From Persicaria tinctoria (lineage: Eukaryota; Streptophyta; Magnoliopsida; Caryophyllales; Polygonaceae), in the NCBI GenBank assembly GCA_037127255.1, contig JBANSL010000004.1:76846127-76910126 (forward strand): 64,000 nt of DNA, given 5' to 3'. Positions 44,446 through 55,711 of this stretch are shown piece after piece. How positions within the stretch are numbered: the stretch's first letter is position 1; each line of letters begins with the position of its first letter. The position numbers were made by a program, and so were the translations under genes. The notes below the pieces were generated by a model, which was not told the origin of the DNA, ran no database searches, and worked only from the letters and a program-made list of their open reading frames with translations.

Positions 44446-46183
44446 TACAACTGCTAGGAAATAAAGCTCCATCTTCTTGATGCTTGCCATTCTTGTGCTG
44501 TCCACCATCTCCTGATGAAATGATCTTGTATAGGCCATGCCTTCTCTGTCCACTCAGCACAATCTTCCTAGTTCCAGGGTCCTGTATGAAGCAATGAGTT
44601 CTAGTGAAGAGAGCATTCAATTCATTGTCATCTAATAGCTTTCCCACAGATAACAGGCTATGTTTAAACTCTAGAACTATCAAAACATCATCAAGAGCCA
44701 CATTTGTTGTCAATTGCATTCTCCCCATCTCTGTAACAGCCTTAATAGAGCCATCAGGAAGTCCAATGAGGACAGGTTTGCTTAACTTCACCTTATCCAT
44801 AAGTTGATTAGAATCAGCTATCATATGATCACTAGCTCCAGTATCAATTATCCACTCAATCATGTGATCATTAGTAATAACAGCATTGACATTAGAGGTA
44901 AGTATTTTACCTGCAAAATTGGCAAAAGCATTCTCTGAACTGCTTCTTGCTCTCATCTTCCTCATTACTTCCTGAAATACTGCATTCACCATGGCATTGT
45001 CCATCTGACCCTCTCCTGTGTCTCTGAACTGTGCACTGTCATCCAAGGGACTCTCCTGCATCCCTCCATTCATGGAACCAGCAGCATTAGCAGAGCCTCT
45101 CATTGGCAAGGAGCCTGACCTCTCTTTTTCCTTCAACTCTTTGAACCAATCTAGTATTCCATGCAGTTTAAAGCATTCATCAGCTGTATGACCATTTCTG
45201 CCACAGTGATAGCACTTCTTTTCAGCTTTCAGCTTCTTCCAGTCTTTCTTCACAAAGGAATTTCCATAGCTCCCTCCTGCAGAGCTATTTCCTCCAGAGT
45301 TCCCACCTGTAGAGCTATTTCCTCCCACTGAAGATCTTGGCTTAAAATTCTGGCCTCCCTTGTTGACTGAGAAAGCACTAGCATCAACACTGTTGGACTG
45401 AGTACTAACAGAGGCATCATTTCCTTTCTCCACTTGTTGGAGTATGTAGTATGCTCTATTTATGTTGGGTAAGGGATCCATAGCAAGGATCTGATTTCTG
45501 GCAGCTTCATACCCATCATTGAGACTCATCAGTAACTGCATAACCCTGTTGTTGCTCTGAATATCATTTAATTTTCTCTTCATGTCACAAGTGCATTGTG
45601 CCATGATTCCACAAGTGTACTCAGGCATTCCTTCTAGCACCTGCAACTCATCCAAGTACATCTTCAAGGTGTTATACAAATCAGCCAGAGACATCCCTCC
45701 TTGACTCACATTACTTAACTTCTTCCTGATTTGAAAGACCAAAGGTGCATTACTCTGACCAAATCTTTCAACTATGTCATCCCATAATTGCTTGCTAGAA
45801 TCCATGAACATATAGCCTTCAGCTATGTTTTTGTTCATAGAGTTCACTAGCCAGCATCTTACCATATAATCTGCTCTTATCCACCTTTGTAGATCTGCAG
45901 ATTGTGCACCAGGCTTCACACAGTCTCCATTTATGAATCCCAATTTGCTCTTAGCTCCCAAGGCCATTGTGACTCCACGACTCCATGTCATGAAGTTAGA
46001 TCCATCAAACGGAATCCCAACAAGCTGGGCTCCCGGATGATCTGAATTAGAAAGATATAGAGGATCTCCAAGATTACCTTGGTTGTTGCCACCTCCATCT
46101 GGCACTCTCACATTCTGGTTTCCATTGCCTTGATCATCACCATCTCCGTCCTGCACTCTTGCATTCTGATTCACATTAAACAT
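44408..46183 (-). pseudogene. copia-2 gag and protease
   Basis: 591 codons from ATG 46183. Gag domain with 'YLSNSDHPGAQLVGIPFDG', 'FMTWSRGVTMAL' and 'LWDDIVERFGQSNAPLVFQI', zinc knuckle CYHCGRNGHTADEC near residue 331, and protease 'WIIDTGASDHMI' near residue 450. A Gly/Asn-rich stretch lies before the knuckle. The frame shifts before the integrase. Gag itself is open and could still be made. Confidence 0.9.
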
Positions 46184-46209
46184 CTTCTTTCCAGATCAGT
46201 AACCTGCAA

Positions 46210-46221
46210 GCTCTGATACCA
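46210..46221 (-). other. Primer binding site of copia-2
   Basis: Minus strand TGGTATCAGAGC directly at the LTR edge, complementary to initiator tRNA-Met. Confidence 0.88.
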
Positions 46222-46487
46222 TATAAAGTTCACCCACAATCAGCTAAAACTCAAGCACACACAGGTGCAAAAGGATGACAGAAGAATCAAATAAGAATTT
46301 GTAAATCTGGAATCAATGGAACAGTAAACGATAGTGACATTCAAGCAAGAAATCCATTTTGGGATTGATGGAAAAGGTGTCGTCAGAGGCCCTTCCTTTG
46401 ATTGATCAAAACCCTACAAAACTCAGGTTTTGGAAAGCAGCAATATATAGTCTAGAGCATGTGAACATCACGTGACACAGCTCTTGT
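46222..46487 (-). repeat. Truncated 5' LTR of copia-2
   Basis: 266 bp matching 41127-41393. The remaining ~155 bp are missing where the CACTA-type end begins at 46488. Without its U3 start the element probably lacks part of its promoter. Confidence 0.85.
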
Positions 46488-47480
46488 CACTACAACAGAA
46501 ATGCTTTTTGGCGACCAAAATTTTGACGATGAATTATTTTTCCTCACTAAATGTGGCCTTTGGCGACGAACATATTCGGTCCTCATTAAAAGGCATGTGA
46601 ACTTTAGAGAGAAACATATATTCCTCGCTAAAAGTGGCATTCAGCGACAAATTTTTTCACTCGTCACTAATAGTTATTATGATATGGCCACATAAACAAT
46701 AGCAAAATTAACGACGAATTTAGAGCTTTTATTGATGAATGCCTTCATCGCTAAAGATATATTCAACGAGGAATTTTCAATTTTGTCGTTATATGTTTGG
46801 TGGTAATTATCTAAAACTCGACAAATTTATTAGTGACAAATATTGTAATTTCTCGCAAAAAGTATGTGTTTCTCAAGGAAAGAATTTGTCGCTAAATGTA
46901 TTAATTAACGAGAAAACTCCATTTTCGTCGTTATTTACTTGGGTGAAATAAAGAAGACGATTTAAATTCATTAGCAAGAAAAGTTAAAATTCCTCGCCAT
47001 ATGATCATGTTTTGCGATGAATATTTTTATCGTTGAAACAACCATTTAGTGAGGACTTATCACTTTTGTCGCTACTGGGAAAAGCTCTTCAAATTTATTA
47101 ACGGCAAGTATTATAATTTTCTTCTAAAAGTATGTGTTTCTCGATGAATAAAAGTGCCACTAAACGTATCAATTAGAGAGAAAATATCATTTTCATTTTT
47201 ATTTGTTTATGTGAAATTAGAGAGAATAAGAATCTAATTTCAATGGGAAAAAAAGTTTAAATCTCTCGTAATAGGTTATGACTTATGAGTCTTTTCTTTT
47301 TATTTATTTCTTTTTAGAAAAATAGAAAGAGATTAAGATGCAATATACATATATTTGTGTGAGAATAAATACACACAAACCTAAAATAATAATTATTAAA
47401 TTATCAGATAAATAAGGGGGAAAATATTTTAAGGTATATTTGGATCTAAAAAATAAATAAGGGGAAAAAATATTTTAAGG

Positions 47481-47661
47481 TAACAACTCAAAATCATACA
47501 AACATAAGATGGAAGACCACTCACTCCTGAAGAAATAGACATGCTATTCCTGGAACTTCTCCCACCTATACTGCAAGCAATCCACCAACAAAAGAAACCT
47601 TCTCTAGTCTCTACACACAAAAGACCTTGGAGCTCAAACTCAAAACACAGAGCTACAAGGA

Positions 47662-47712
<51 letters not shown>

Positions 47713-48626
47713 ACCCTCATTTAGTAACCACTCTAGCATGGACTGATCACAAAGAAACTCCTCTTCGTCGAGATTCAACAACGCCATAAATGAGCTCATA
47801 TGCCCCCCCTCTGGGCTTTTCTTCTATTGTCACTAGATTTGGTTGAATTGCTTCGATTAACCTTATGCCCATTTGCGGCCGAACACGGGCACAAACGATG
47901 GGCAAGGCTTGAGAGCTCCCTAACACCGCTTTGTGCTGCAAAGGGCATAAAACAACCACACAGTCATGCGCATTCACCCAACTCACACTCTGTTGCACAG
48001 GCTCCTGTATGTCACACTTTTATTTTCCCCTGTGTTAACTGTTGTCATATTTATAGAGCTCCCACTTTCCCCCCATTAAAAGTTGATGTCATACCTGCCA
48101 CTGCACTCACCCTTATTGTGATGTCATCTGCAGCCTCCTTCTGGGTCTTCCTCTCATGGTAAAACACAGCAACGCTGATTTTTTTTAGCTTCTCTTGCTG
48201 AATGCTGACATAACCTCAAAAGTCACTCTTTTGGCCTCTCTTGTTGTCATAACTTCAGGAGCACTTATTTCTTCCCTTGTTTGATGTCCCTTTATTTCCT
48301 CATTGTTCATTCTATCCCCTTTGTTATGAGAAACTTGGAGTTCCTTGTTTCCCGCATTACTGTCAGACACACAGATTATAAAGAGTTTATTTTTGAAGAT
48401 ATAGTATTAAGCGAGTATTAACCGGTAATAACTCAAAATCATACAAACATAACATGGAAGACCACTCACTCCTGAAGAAACAGACATGCTATTCCTGGAA
48501 CTTCTCCCACCTATATTCCAAGCAATCCACCAACAAAAGAAACCCTCTCTAGTCTCTACACACAAAAAGACCTTGGAGCTCAAACTCAAAACACAGAGCA
48601 GCTACAAGGAGATGATGATGATGATA
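47481..48626. repeat. Retroelement-like segment between ~200-bp direct repeats
   Basis: Bases 47481-47712 and 48426-48626 are near-identical direct repeats. The first ends in a long (GAT)n microsatellite (47662-47711); the second has only a few GAT units. The 713 bp between includes a C-run (about 47802-47808) like a polypurine tract and a short minus-strand open stretch. It may be a small LTR-like element, but no PBS was seen. Confidence 0.5.
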
Positions 48627-48639
48627 AAATGGTAGATAG

Positions 48640-49425
48640 GAAGGCAAGGGCAATGAGAGTAGACTTCATGAAGACATTATATCAACTAACAAAATCCAGG
48701 ATAAGAAAAACAGCAATATACTAATACATGTCTATATATACAAGTGTCATATGCTCAAAACGAACATCTCAGCCCACAAGGTAGTAATTGGAACGAAATT
48801 TGAAATTTCAATTATTTGGGAATAGGTCGCGCATCTTTATTAGACTGAGATTTAAACAGCACAATCACAATTCACACACACAACTCGATAAATCACAAGT
48901 AGCTTCCACCAAAAGGAGACATTTTCTCATACAAAAGGGGAAAAAATCTGCAGAGAATTTTCTTTTTGTTTCTAAATGGAAAAAAATCAGTGTTGTTTTC
49001 ATCTCCACAAAATCCTAAATACATTTACAAGTCTCCACCTAAATCCAGCCTTCAAATTTGATTCAGGTAAGAGTACAAATCCTAATGAAATCTTATCTGA
49101 ATTCAACATGAACGGATACAGATTAAAAATCCTAAATGAACTTGAACACCACAGAATCTCTTATTACAAAACCAATCAAAAGGTGATATCAAACTAATCT
49201 TCCTACAAAAATCTGATCCGGTATATGAGCAAGCAGTATATCATTATACAATTTGCTACGAAAGCAAGAATATCATTCTAAAATAAATATTTTTGTCAAC
49301 TAATCAAGTAAGTAATTCTCAACATATTTTAATTCACAGATAACACACTATCTGTCATAAATCAGTAGCACTCTCACACAAGAAGCGCAAAACAGAAACT
49401 CAGCTTTTCTTTTAAGAGTTATTCA
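48640..49425. other. No gene recognised
   Basis: AT-rich sequence inside the CACTA-bounded segment without a supported feature. Confidence 0.4.
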
Positions 49426-49436
49426 TACCTCAATCC

Positions 49437-49565
49437 ATGTGGCGAGTCTAGGCCTCCCCTAAACTTTTGAACAAAGGGAGCATACGCTATACCAACATGA
49501 AATGGCTCATTTAAAGATCCAAAATTAAACCCAAACTTTTCAATATAATAATCTTAAGTTTTGGA
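49437..49565 (-). pseudogene. GST lambda-like exon fragment (weak)
   Basis: The minus-strand frame reads 'DYYIEKFGFNFGSLNEPFHV' and 'GIAYAPFVQKF', ending near a GTATGA donor. 'DIAYAPFIERF' is a hallmark of plant lambda-class glutathione transferases, so this may be a decayed captured exon. Only about 20 residues support it. Confidence 0.3.
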
Positions 49566-50554
49566 ATGGCCTATTCCATTGAATTCGCTTCCAAGTTGCC
49601 ATTGCTCTTGGTTTGTTAAAAGCTACAAATAGACAATAAGAAGTTGCCTAAACTCATTCGAGAACTTGACCCCAGCTTCAAACAATGAGCTAAAATATAA
49701 GATCCCTGCAAATACCTTGGCGGAATCTCTATTCAAGTACCTCATCTAAAAGCTAATCAAACATAAAAGTACTTGATGGTATAAATTTGTTAGTTTGATA
49801 CTATCATTCTCCATTGAGTGATCAACTCAATTTTGCTTGCACACAACTATTGGCAAGGCTTTCAGGAAATCGAGCAACCCATGGGGGAGGGGGAGTGGGG
49901 GAATGAGAGCAAGTGATATATATAGACTAAAAATTATCCAATTTGTCAAGCAAGAAAACAAGTAGTTTTGATGAAAATTTAAGGTGTAAATAAATAGGAT
50001 GGAATATTTAAGAATGGTTGTTAAGCTACAGAGGTAGGGGCTGCTAGACAACATGGGAAAGGTTTTTTCTAAATAGAAATTTAAGCCATATTTGCAAAGG
50101 AGCTACAAGAGCAAGATATAGCACAAGCAAGTTAATCATATGCATAAGCTATAGGAAACTTATTCTATACTTGAATAAGGGAAGCAATTCACCAATGACC
50201 TTACACTAAGAACTCTAAAAATAGCTAACATTTTATTGAATAGATGAACATCTAATAAACAATTTCTTGCAAAAACAATGATTTCTTACCCAAATTCCAA
50301 GTGACCTTTACAACAATGTAGCTTTACTATTTTGGGGTCTTTAGCATAATTCAAAGATGTGAAGAAATTAAATGAGATGCAAAGCCTAGAGAAAAGTTTA
50401 TAACATAGGTCCTAATGCCCTATAATAATAATAATGATCGAAAGCTACACAAATTATTGTAATGACTAATGACCTCTAGAAACAAATCATTTGAGATGAA
50501 AAGCCAACAAACATTGATTAAATTAATCTTATAACTAAAAGGGAAAGCAGTAGA

Positions 50555-50625
50555 AACCTTTATTACTAATGGTTCACTGTTGGGCATTTTGTCGAATAGG
50601 TGGAGTGCATTCCTAAATTCCATGT
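50555..50625 (-). pseudogene. PPR-like exon fragment (weak)
   Basis: Minus-strand 'MEFRNALHLFDKMPNSEPLV' followed by a possible donor AAAG/GTTTCT. The 'ALxLFDxMP' core resembles a pentatricopeptide repeat. Too short to be certain. Confidence 0.25.
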
Positions 50626-51144
50626 GTATACCTTAAAAACTGAAGATTTTTGAATCAAAATAGACAGAGTTCATCATTTCATCGATTTCTAAAGTATTAA
50701 ACCTAATAAAGCATATGCAAAATGTAACAAACATGAAACAACTGAAACAAGACTGAGAAACTTACAGTGGTAGAAGGAAGGATAGACTCATGGTATTTTG
50801 ATTAGACGGAAGGCTAGAGCGGCGGAAACGTCGAAGGTGGTGGTGGTGGTGGCGCCAATGGTGACGGACGGTGTAGACGTCGAAGGCAGTGGCCGTCAAC
50901 CGATAGTTCACATGATTGGCTTCCGGTAGACTCGTTGTGCCATTGTGTTACTATGACATTATAAGATAACAGTACTGGTCCGTTGCAAATATATCTGAAG
51001 TTATTTTTATTCATATTCTTTTTTATCCATATTCATTTTATTATTGAATACTTTTGGACCTTTGGTGGATTCATATTTTCTAAGACTTAATTATAGGATA
51101 GACTATGGATCAATTTTAGTATGACATCTATTATTATTTATTTA

Positions 51145-52176
51145 TTATATATAATAAAGGAGAGGTATCCTGAGACACATGCGGTTTCTCCTTAATCGTA
51201 GTTGTATGGACCAATCATAAATTTTTGAAATAATAAATATATGCATAAAATAATTTTGACCCAATTTGATCAGATATTGATATATTTTTAGAAAATTTTA
51301 ACTAATTTTAAAATATATGCATAAGATAAAATTTTATTCTAACTCTATTTAATCAGTATCTCTATATATACATAAGATAAAATTGGACACAATTTGATTA
51401 AATATATGGACAATTTTTTTTAGAAGATATTAACTAATATTAAAGAATATTAATATAAGATAAGATTTTGCCTATTTTTGCTACATATGAACACTAAAAA
51501 TATATTTATATCTAATTAAATTGGGTCAAATTTTATCTTATGAATATATAGATATATTGATTAAATCGAATTAGAATAAAATTTTATCTTATACATATAT
51601 TTATTATTACATCTTATCTTAAATAACAGTATTTAAATTTGGTTAATATTTTTTAAAAATATATCCATATCTAATCAAATTGGGTCAAAATTTATATTAT
51701 TCATATATAGATATATTGATTAAATACAGTTAGAATAAATTTTATCCAAAAATATATCTATATCTAATCAAATTAGGTCTAATTTTATCTTATACATATA
51801 TTAATTATTTTTTTCAAAAAATGTGATTGGTTCCTACGACTACTTTTAAGGAGAAGCCACTATGTGTCTCAGCTAGACGTGTCAAACGGGTCATTCGGGT
51901 CGGGTTCGGGTCGGGTCACTTCGGGTCTCGGGTAAAACGGGTCCCGGGTAAACAGGTTCCGGGTATTTCCGAGTTGACTAGATAATTAGGTCACCGGGTG
52001 GAAACCCATATTACCCGGAAAATTTCCGGTTTTTGGGGTTCGGGTCGAAAAAAAATTCCGGGTCAAAATTTCCGGGTCTTGACCCAAAAAATTTCGGGCG
52101 ATCGGGTCGGGTTTTCGGGTCGGGTTACGTTTTGACAGGTATAGTCTCAACCGACTTCTCCTTTATTATATATAAT
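51145..52176. mobile_element. Long-TIR MITE interrupted by a hAT-like MITE
   Basis: Both ends read TATATAATAAAGGAGA inward and continue as imperfect inverted repeats for roughly 85 bp (including GAGACACAT and CTTCTCCTTAA blocks). Host insertion duplication is unclear because the flanks are AT-only. The inside is AT-rich with repeats of TCAAATTGGGTC. The right TIR is itself split by the MITE at 51874-52143. Confidence 0.7.
51874..52143. mobile_element. hAT-like MITE with GGGTC-rich interior
   Basis: 270 bp with inverted tips TAGACGTGTCAAA / TATACCTGTCAAA, flanked by gtctcagc (51866-51873) and gtctcaac (52144-52151), an 8-bp duplication with one mismatch. The interior is built of CGGGTCGGGTT-type short repeats, resembling but distinct from the element at 58262-59127. 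Confidence 0.75.
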
Positions 52177-52179
52177 ATA

Positions 52180-53290
52180 ATAATATAATAATAGATTTTT
52201 TAGAAGATAATAACTTTACCAACATATTACAAGGTCGTACTAATTAAATAAATTTATCAGAAGTATAATATCTTTTATACTAATAAATTATAAATTCATT
52301 CAGAGTTGAGAAATAAGAAGTATGGAAGAAATTTATTAATTGAATAAGCGGGTTTTAGTATCAAAATTATTTAAATTAAAAAAAATTGCATACAGTGTGA
52401 GTACTGAACCAGTTATAAGATACAGTGCTAGTCACGTATGACTAATACGTGACGTATTGTAGTTGATTCTAAGAAAAATATTTATTAAAATAATATATGA
52501 CCATCATTTATAGAAAGTTATTATAAGTCATAATCCATCTATATATATTTTAGATAATTAACAAAAATATAAATAAAAACTATTTCATAGTCATACTTAT
52601 CGAAAATATACATATAAATTACATGAGATTCAATTAATGGTAGATTAGAAAAAAAAAATTACCTTATACTCCGTAAATGTGAATTTTATTTATATTTTGA
52701 GGGATTCTAAATAAAATATATTTAAATTATAAATAATCCGTTGAACTAATTTTATTTATATCCATATTAGTTTTTGGTGGAAAATTATTCATATTTAGAT
52801 TATTATTTTATTATTTATTCGAATCTATATAAATTATTTATAATATTATATTAATATATTATCTGTTTATGAGACGGGAAATAAACTAGTCTAAGTAATA
52901 CCCTAACATTATGGATGATCTTATACAATCCAAATTTGATTACTAAGTAATATTATAAGAATAATTTTATACTCTGTATAAAACTCATCCAAAAAATTTT
53001 GTGTTTGAATTCCAAAATATACAAATTATAATATCATAACAATTCTATCTCGGTTTAGGTAAGCATTTAATTTACCTTGATTTATATGATTTTTTTATAC
53101 AGTAGTATTTATTTATGGAGTATTTGGATAATAATAGTTATTTCTAAAAAAAAAAATGATTCCCTCCAAATTTTCACCAAAATTTAAAATTTCACCATGA
53201 TACCGCCCAATTTTTTCCGCCACTAGCCACCCATATTAAAAGTTTAAAACCCTAGTATTATGATACTCCGTATTATCTTCACCAAAACCA
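52180..53290. other. AT-rich, no gene recognised
   Basis: Very AT-rich sequence inside the CACTA-bounded segment. Confidence 0.4.
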
Positions 53291-53384
53291 TAGTACCGTA
53301 CTCATACCAAATTCCTCATTTCCTCTCATATCGATTCAGCGGCCTTCCCTCCTGATCGATCTCCTCTCATCCCTTCCGACTCCA

Positions 53385-54716
53385 ATGATCCCCACTCTGT
53401 TCCTCTCTGCTCCTCCATCGCAGTTGGTCATTTCACACCACCTTTGTCTTCCACGCAGACAGTCCTCCATCGCCGGCCAATTCGCCAGAGCTGCTCCCGA
53501 TGGGTTGTCAATCCCTCTCGTCCGTATTCGGACTAGATTTCGCTTCATCCAGGTGATTTCGATGTCGCTCTTATTTTGATTCCGATCAGTTCATTCGTGA
53601 AAGCATGATTTATTTGCGCATCTAGTTTAGGTGAATTTCAAATTTGTGTGGAAAATTAGTTGCTGGAGTGAATTTGATTGAATTGTTGATCGGTGCTTCT
53701 TGAGTTCTAACTTGCTTCTAGATTTGATAGGATTAGAACTTAGTTTAGGTGAATTTCAAATTTGTGTGGAAAATTAGTTGCTGGAGTGAATTTGATTGGA
53801 TTGTTGAGCGGTGCTTCTTGAGTTCTAACTTGCTTCTAGATTTGATAGGATTAGAACTTGACCAACTTAAGAGTTGATTGTCATAAGAAGGAAGTTGTTT
53901 GTAATTTGTGAGGTTTATTGATTATTACATCTGGCTTATTAAGTGGTGTATGTATTGATGCTCTTTTTCGAGGGAGTTTGACTTATTTTAATACTCCGTA
54001 TGTAGGAATGTCAGATCAATGTAAAGATCTGTTTGAGAGCAATTGAACTTACCCGGTTAAGACTTCTTATGCCCTCTAGAGAGTGCGCTTGTTTTCGACA
54101 TGAGATGCATCACAGTGAGTCCTGCTCTTTAATTGAATTTTCATAATTATATTTATGAGCTAATTATTTTATGACTTTACATATAATTGTAGAGCTTAAG
54201 GCAAGATGTTCTAGTTGACTTGGTGGAGAAATGTCGAACTTGCAAAGAGTCTTGCACCTTGTTAACTCAACTGTGTAAGACCTTTTGGACTAAGCATTTA
54301 GTTTCCCTCTTGATTTTCTACATTAGTTTCTGTTATTCCTAAAGTTAAGGATATAAGATAGTTATGTGATAACTTATCATTTTTGATATTAATGTTTATT
54401 CCTCTCAATAGGCATATATGCTTAATCGATCATCCGACAATTCAAGAGTAGATTCCTCGCCGACCACCTGGTATGTATAGAAAATTCAACTCTCTGTATA
54501 TAATAAGTTCTTTGAACATATATATTCATATTAATTATCATACGATATATCTAGATGTGACCGTGTTGAAAAGAATACGTGGTGCGCGACTTCACAACCT
54601 ATGAACCGGCCAAGCTCAGGCTGAAGAGACCGACGAAGCTCAGGCTGAAGAGATCATTGCATTGAAAGAGTCTACCACAAAGATTGAAGAATTCATGGCT
54701 AAGTTCAATCAATAGC
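53385..54716 (+). pseudogene. Possible spliced gene inside the CACTA segment, unrecognised
   Basis: A GC-richer leader is followed by ATG 53385 and an open stretch 'MIPTLFLSAPPSQLVISHHL' to CAG/GTGATT (53552). Exon-like pieces follow near 54196-54290 ('SLRQDVLVDLVEKCRTCKES') and 54608-54716 ('EETDEAQAEEIIALKE' to 'EEFMAKFNQ' stop). The last piece, an acidic coiled coil ending just before the CACTA right end, resembles tails of plant CACTA-associated ORFs (Transposase_24-like), but this is inference. Exon joins are not proven. Confidence 0.3.
53623..53858. repeat. 118-bp tandem duplication
   Basis: 53623-53740 and 53741-53858 are nearly identical; the unit starts TAGTTTAGGTGAATTTC. It lies in the putative first intron of the gene above. 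Confidence 0.92.
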
Positions 54717-55711
54717 ATGGAATTGCTTAGAATGATTTGGATTTTCTTAACGTTGTAGTAAGTTAGAAAGACTTGGATTTTGTTTGGAATTCAATTTGCA
54801 TCACTTAGTTTGAGGAAATGCACACTATATATAATATTAATGCTATATTTGATTGATTGCTAATCATTTATATTTTTTAGTATTTTTTTATTTTAAATTA
54901 TAATATATGCTTTATATTTCCCCGTTAAATCATATTAAATTGTCATTGGCGAGACATTTTCTCGAGTCAACATTTTGCCATTAAAACTATATTTCATCGC
55001 TAAAACGATTCCTATAACGATAGATTCAACTTCATCGTGATAGCATGCTTATAGTAACAAACAATTTCCTCACCAATAAACTTTTCATGTTCAAAATTTT
55101 GTAATTATTGTCCATCATTCGCGAGGAAACTAATATATTAGTGATGAGTTTTATGTCATCGCTAAAGACATTTAACGATTATTATCGATTCTTTCAACAT
55201 TTTTGTCGATGAAATTATTATTTTGTAGCGACAAAAACATATGTCGCGAAATAATATCGAGCCAAGTTGATATCATTATTAACGAGAAAATATACAATTT
55301 TGCGAGGAATTAAAGTTTCTCACCATGTACCTTTAATGACTACTATGGAATCCTTTGACTTCTTTCGCGAGAAATATAATTACCTATTACGATGAATTTA
55401 ATAGTCGCTAATGACTTACAACGACGAATATTGACTTCGTCGCCAAATGTTTTGTTTGCGGCGATTTCATTTTTCCACACTACACTCTTTTGTGACAATG
55501 TTTCAACGACCACTTAAAAAGGAAGCATATTTTCTCGCTAAATATGTTTAGCGACGAAATATCACTTTTCAACGAGGAAAAAATTCTTCGCTAATAACCC
55601 TTTCTGTTGTAGTGAAAATCAGAAATGCCGGTATCATTTTATTAGTTATCAAAATGCTTAAAGACCGTACAACAAGTATAGGACCACAGTTGAGAAGCAA
55701 AGCTCTTATGG

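Larger units (their letters stand above)
41127..46487 (-). mobile_element. Ty1/copia retrotransposon copia-2, 5' LTR truncated
   Basis: Minus-strand element with order gag, protease, integrase, RT, RNase H. The 3' LTR is 41127-41547 and the 5' LTR 46222-46487 is cut short at its outer end by the CACTA-like end at 46488. The PBS for initiator tRNA-Met (46210-46221) and a C-run polypurine tract (41548-41556 on plus) adjoin the LTRs. It is unrelated in sequence to copia-1. The reading frame has at least two frameshifts. Confidence 0.9.
46488..55614. mobile_element. CACTA-type transposon, or two CACTA ends, about 9.1 kb
   Basis: The left end CACTACAACAGAAA and the right end in inverse orientation are identical over 14 bp. 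Both subterminal regions (46500-47270 and 54940-55600) are packed with short repeats in both orientations of the TTAGCGACGA / TCGTCGCTAAA type, diagnostic of CACTA elements. No transposase with catalytic motifs is visible, so it is non-autonomous. The flanking triplets (tgt and aaa) do not match and the interrupted copia LTR does not resume at 55615. The two ends may therefore belong to different copies, or a deletion followed insertion. Confidence 0.75.
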
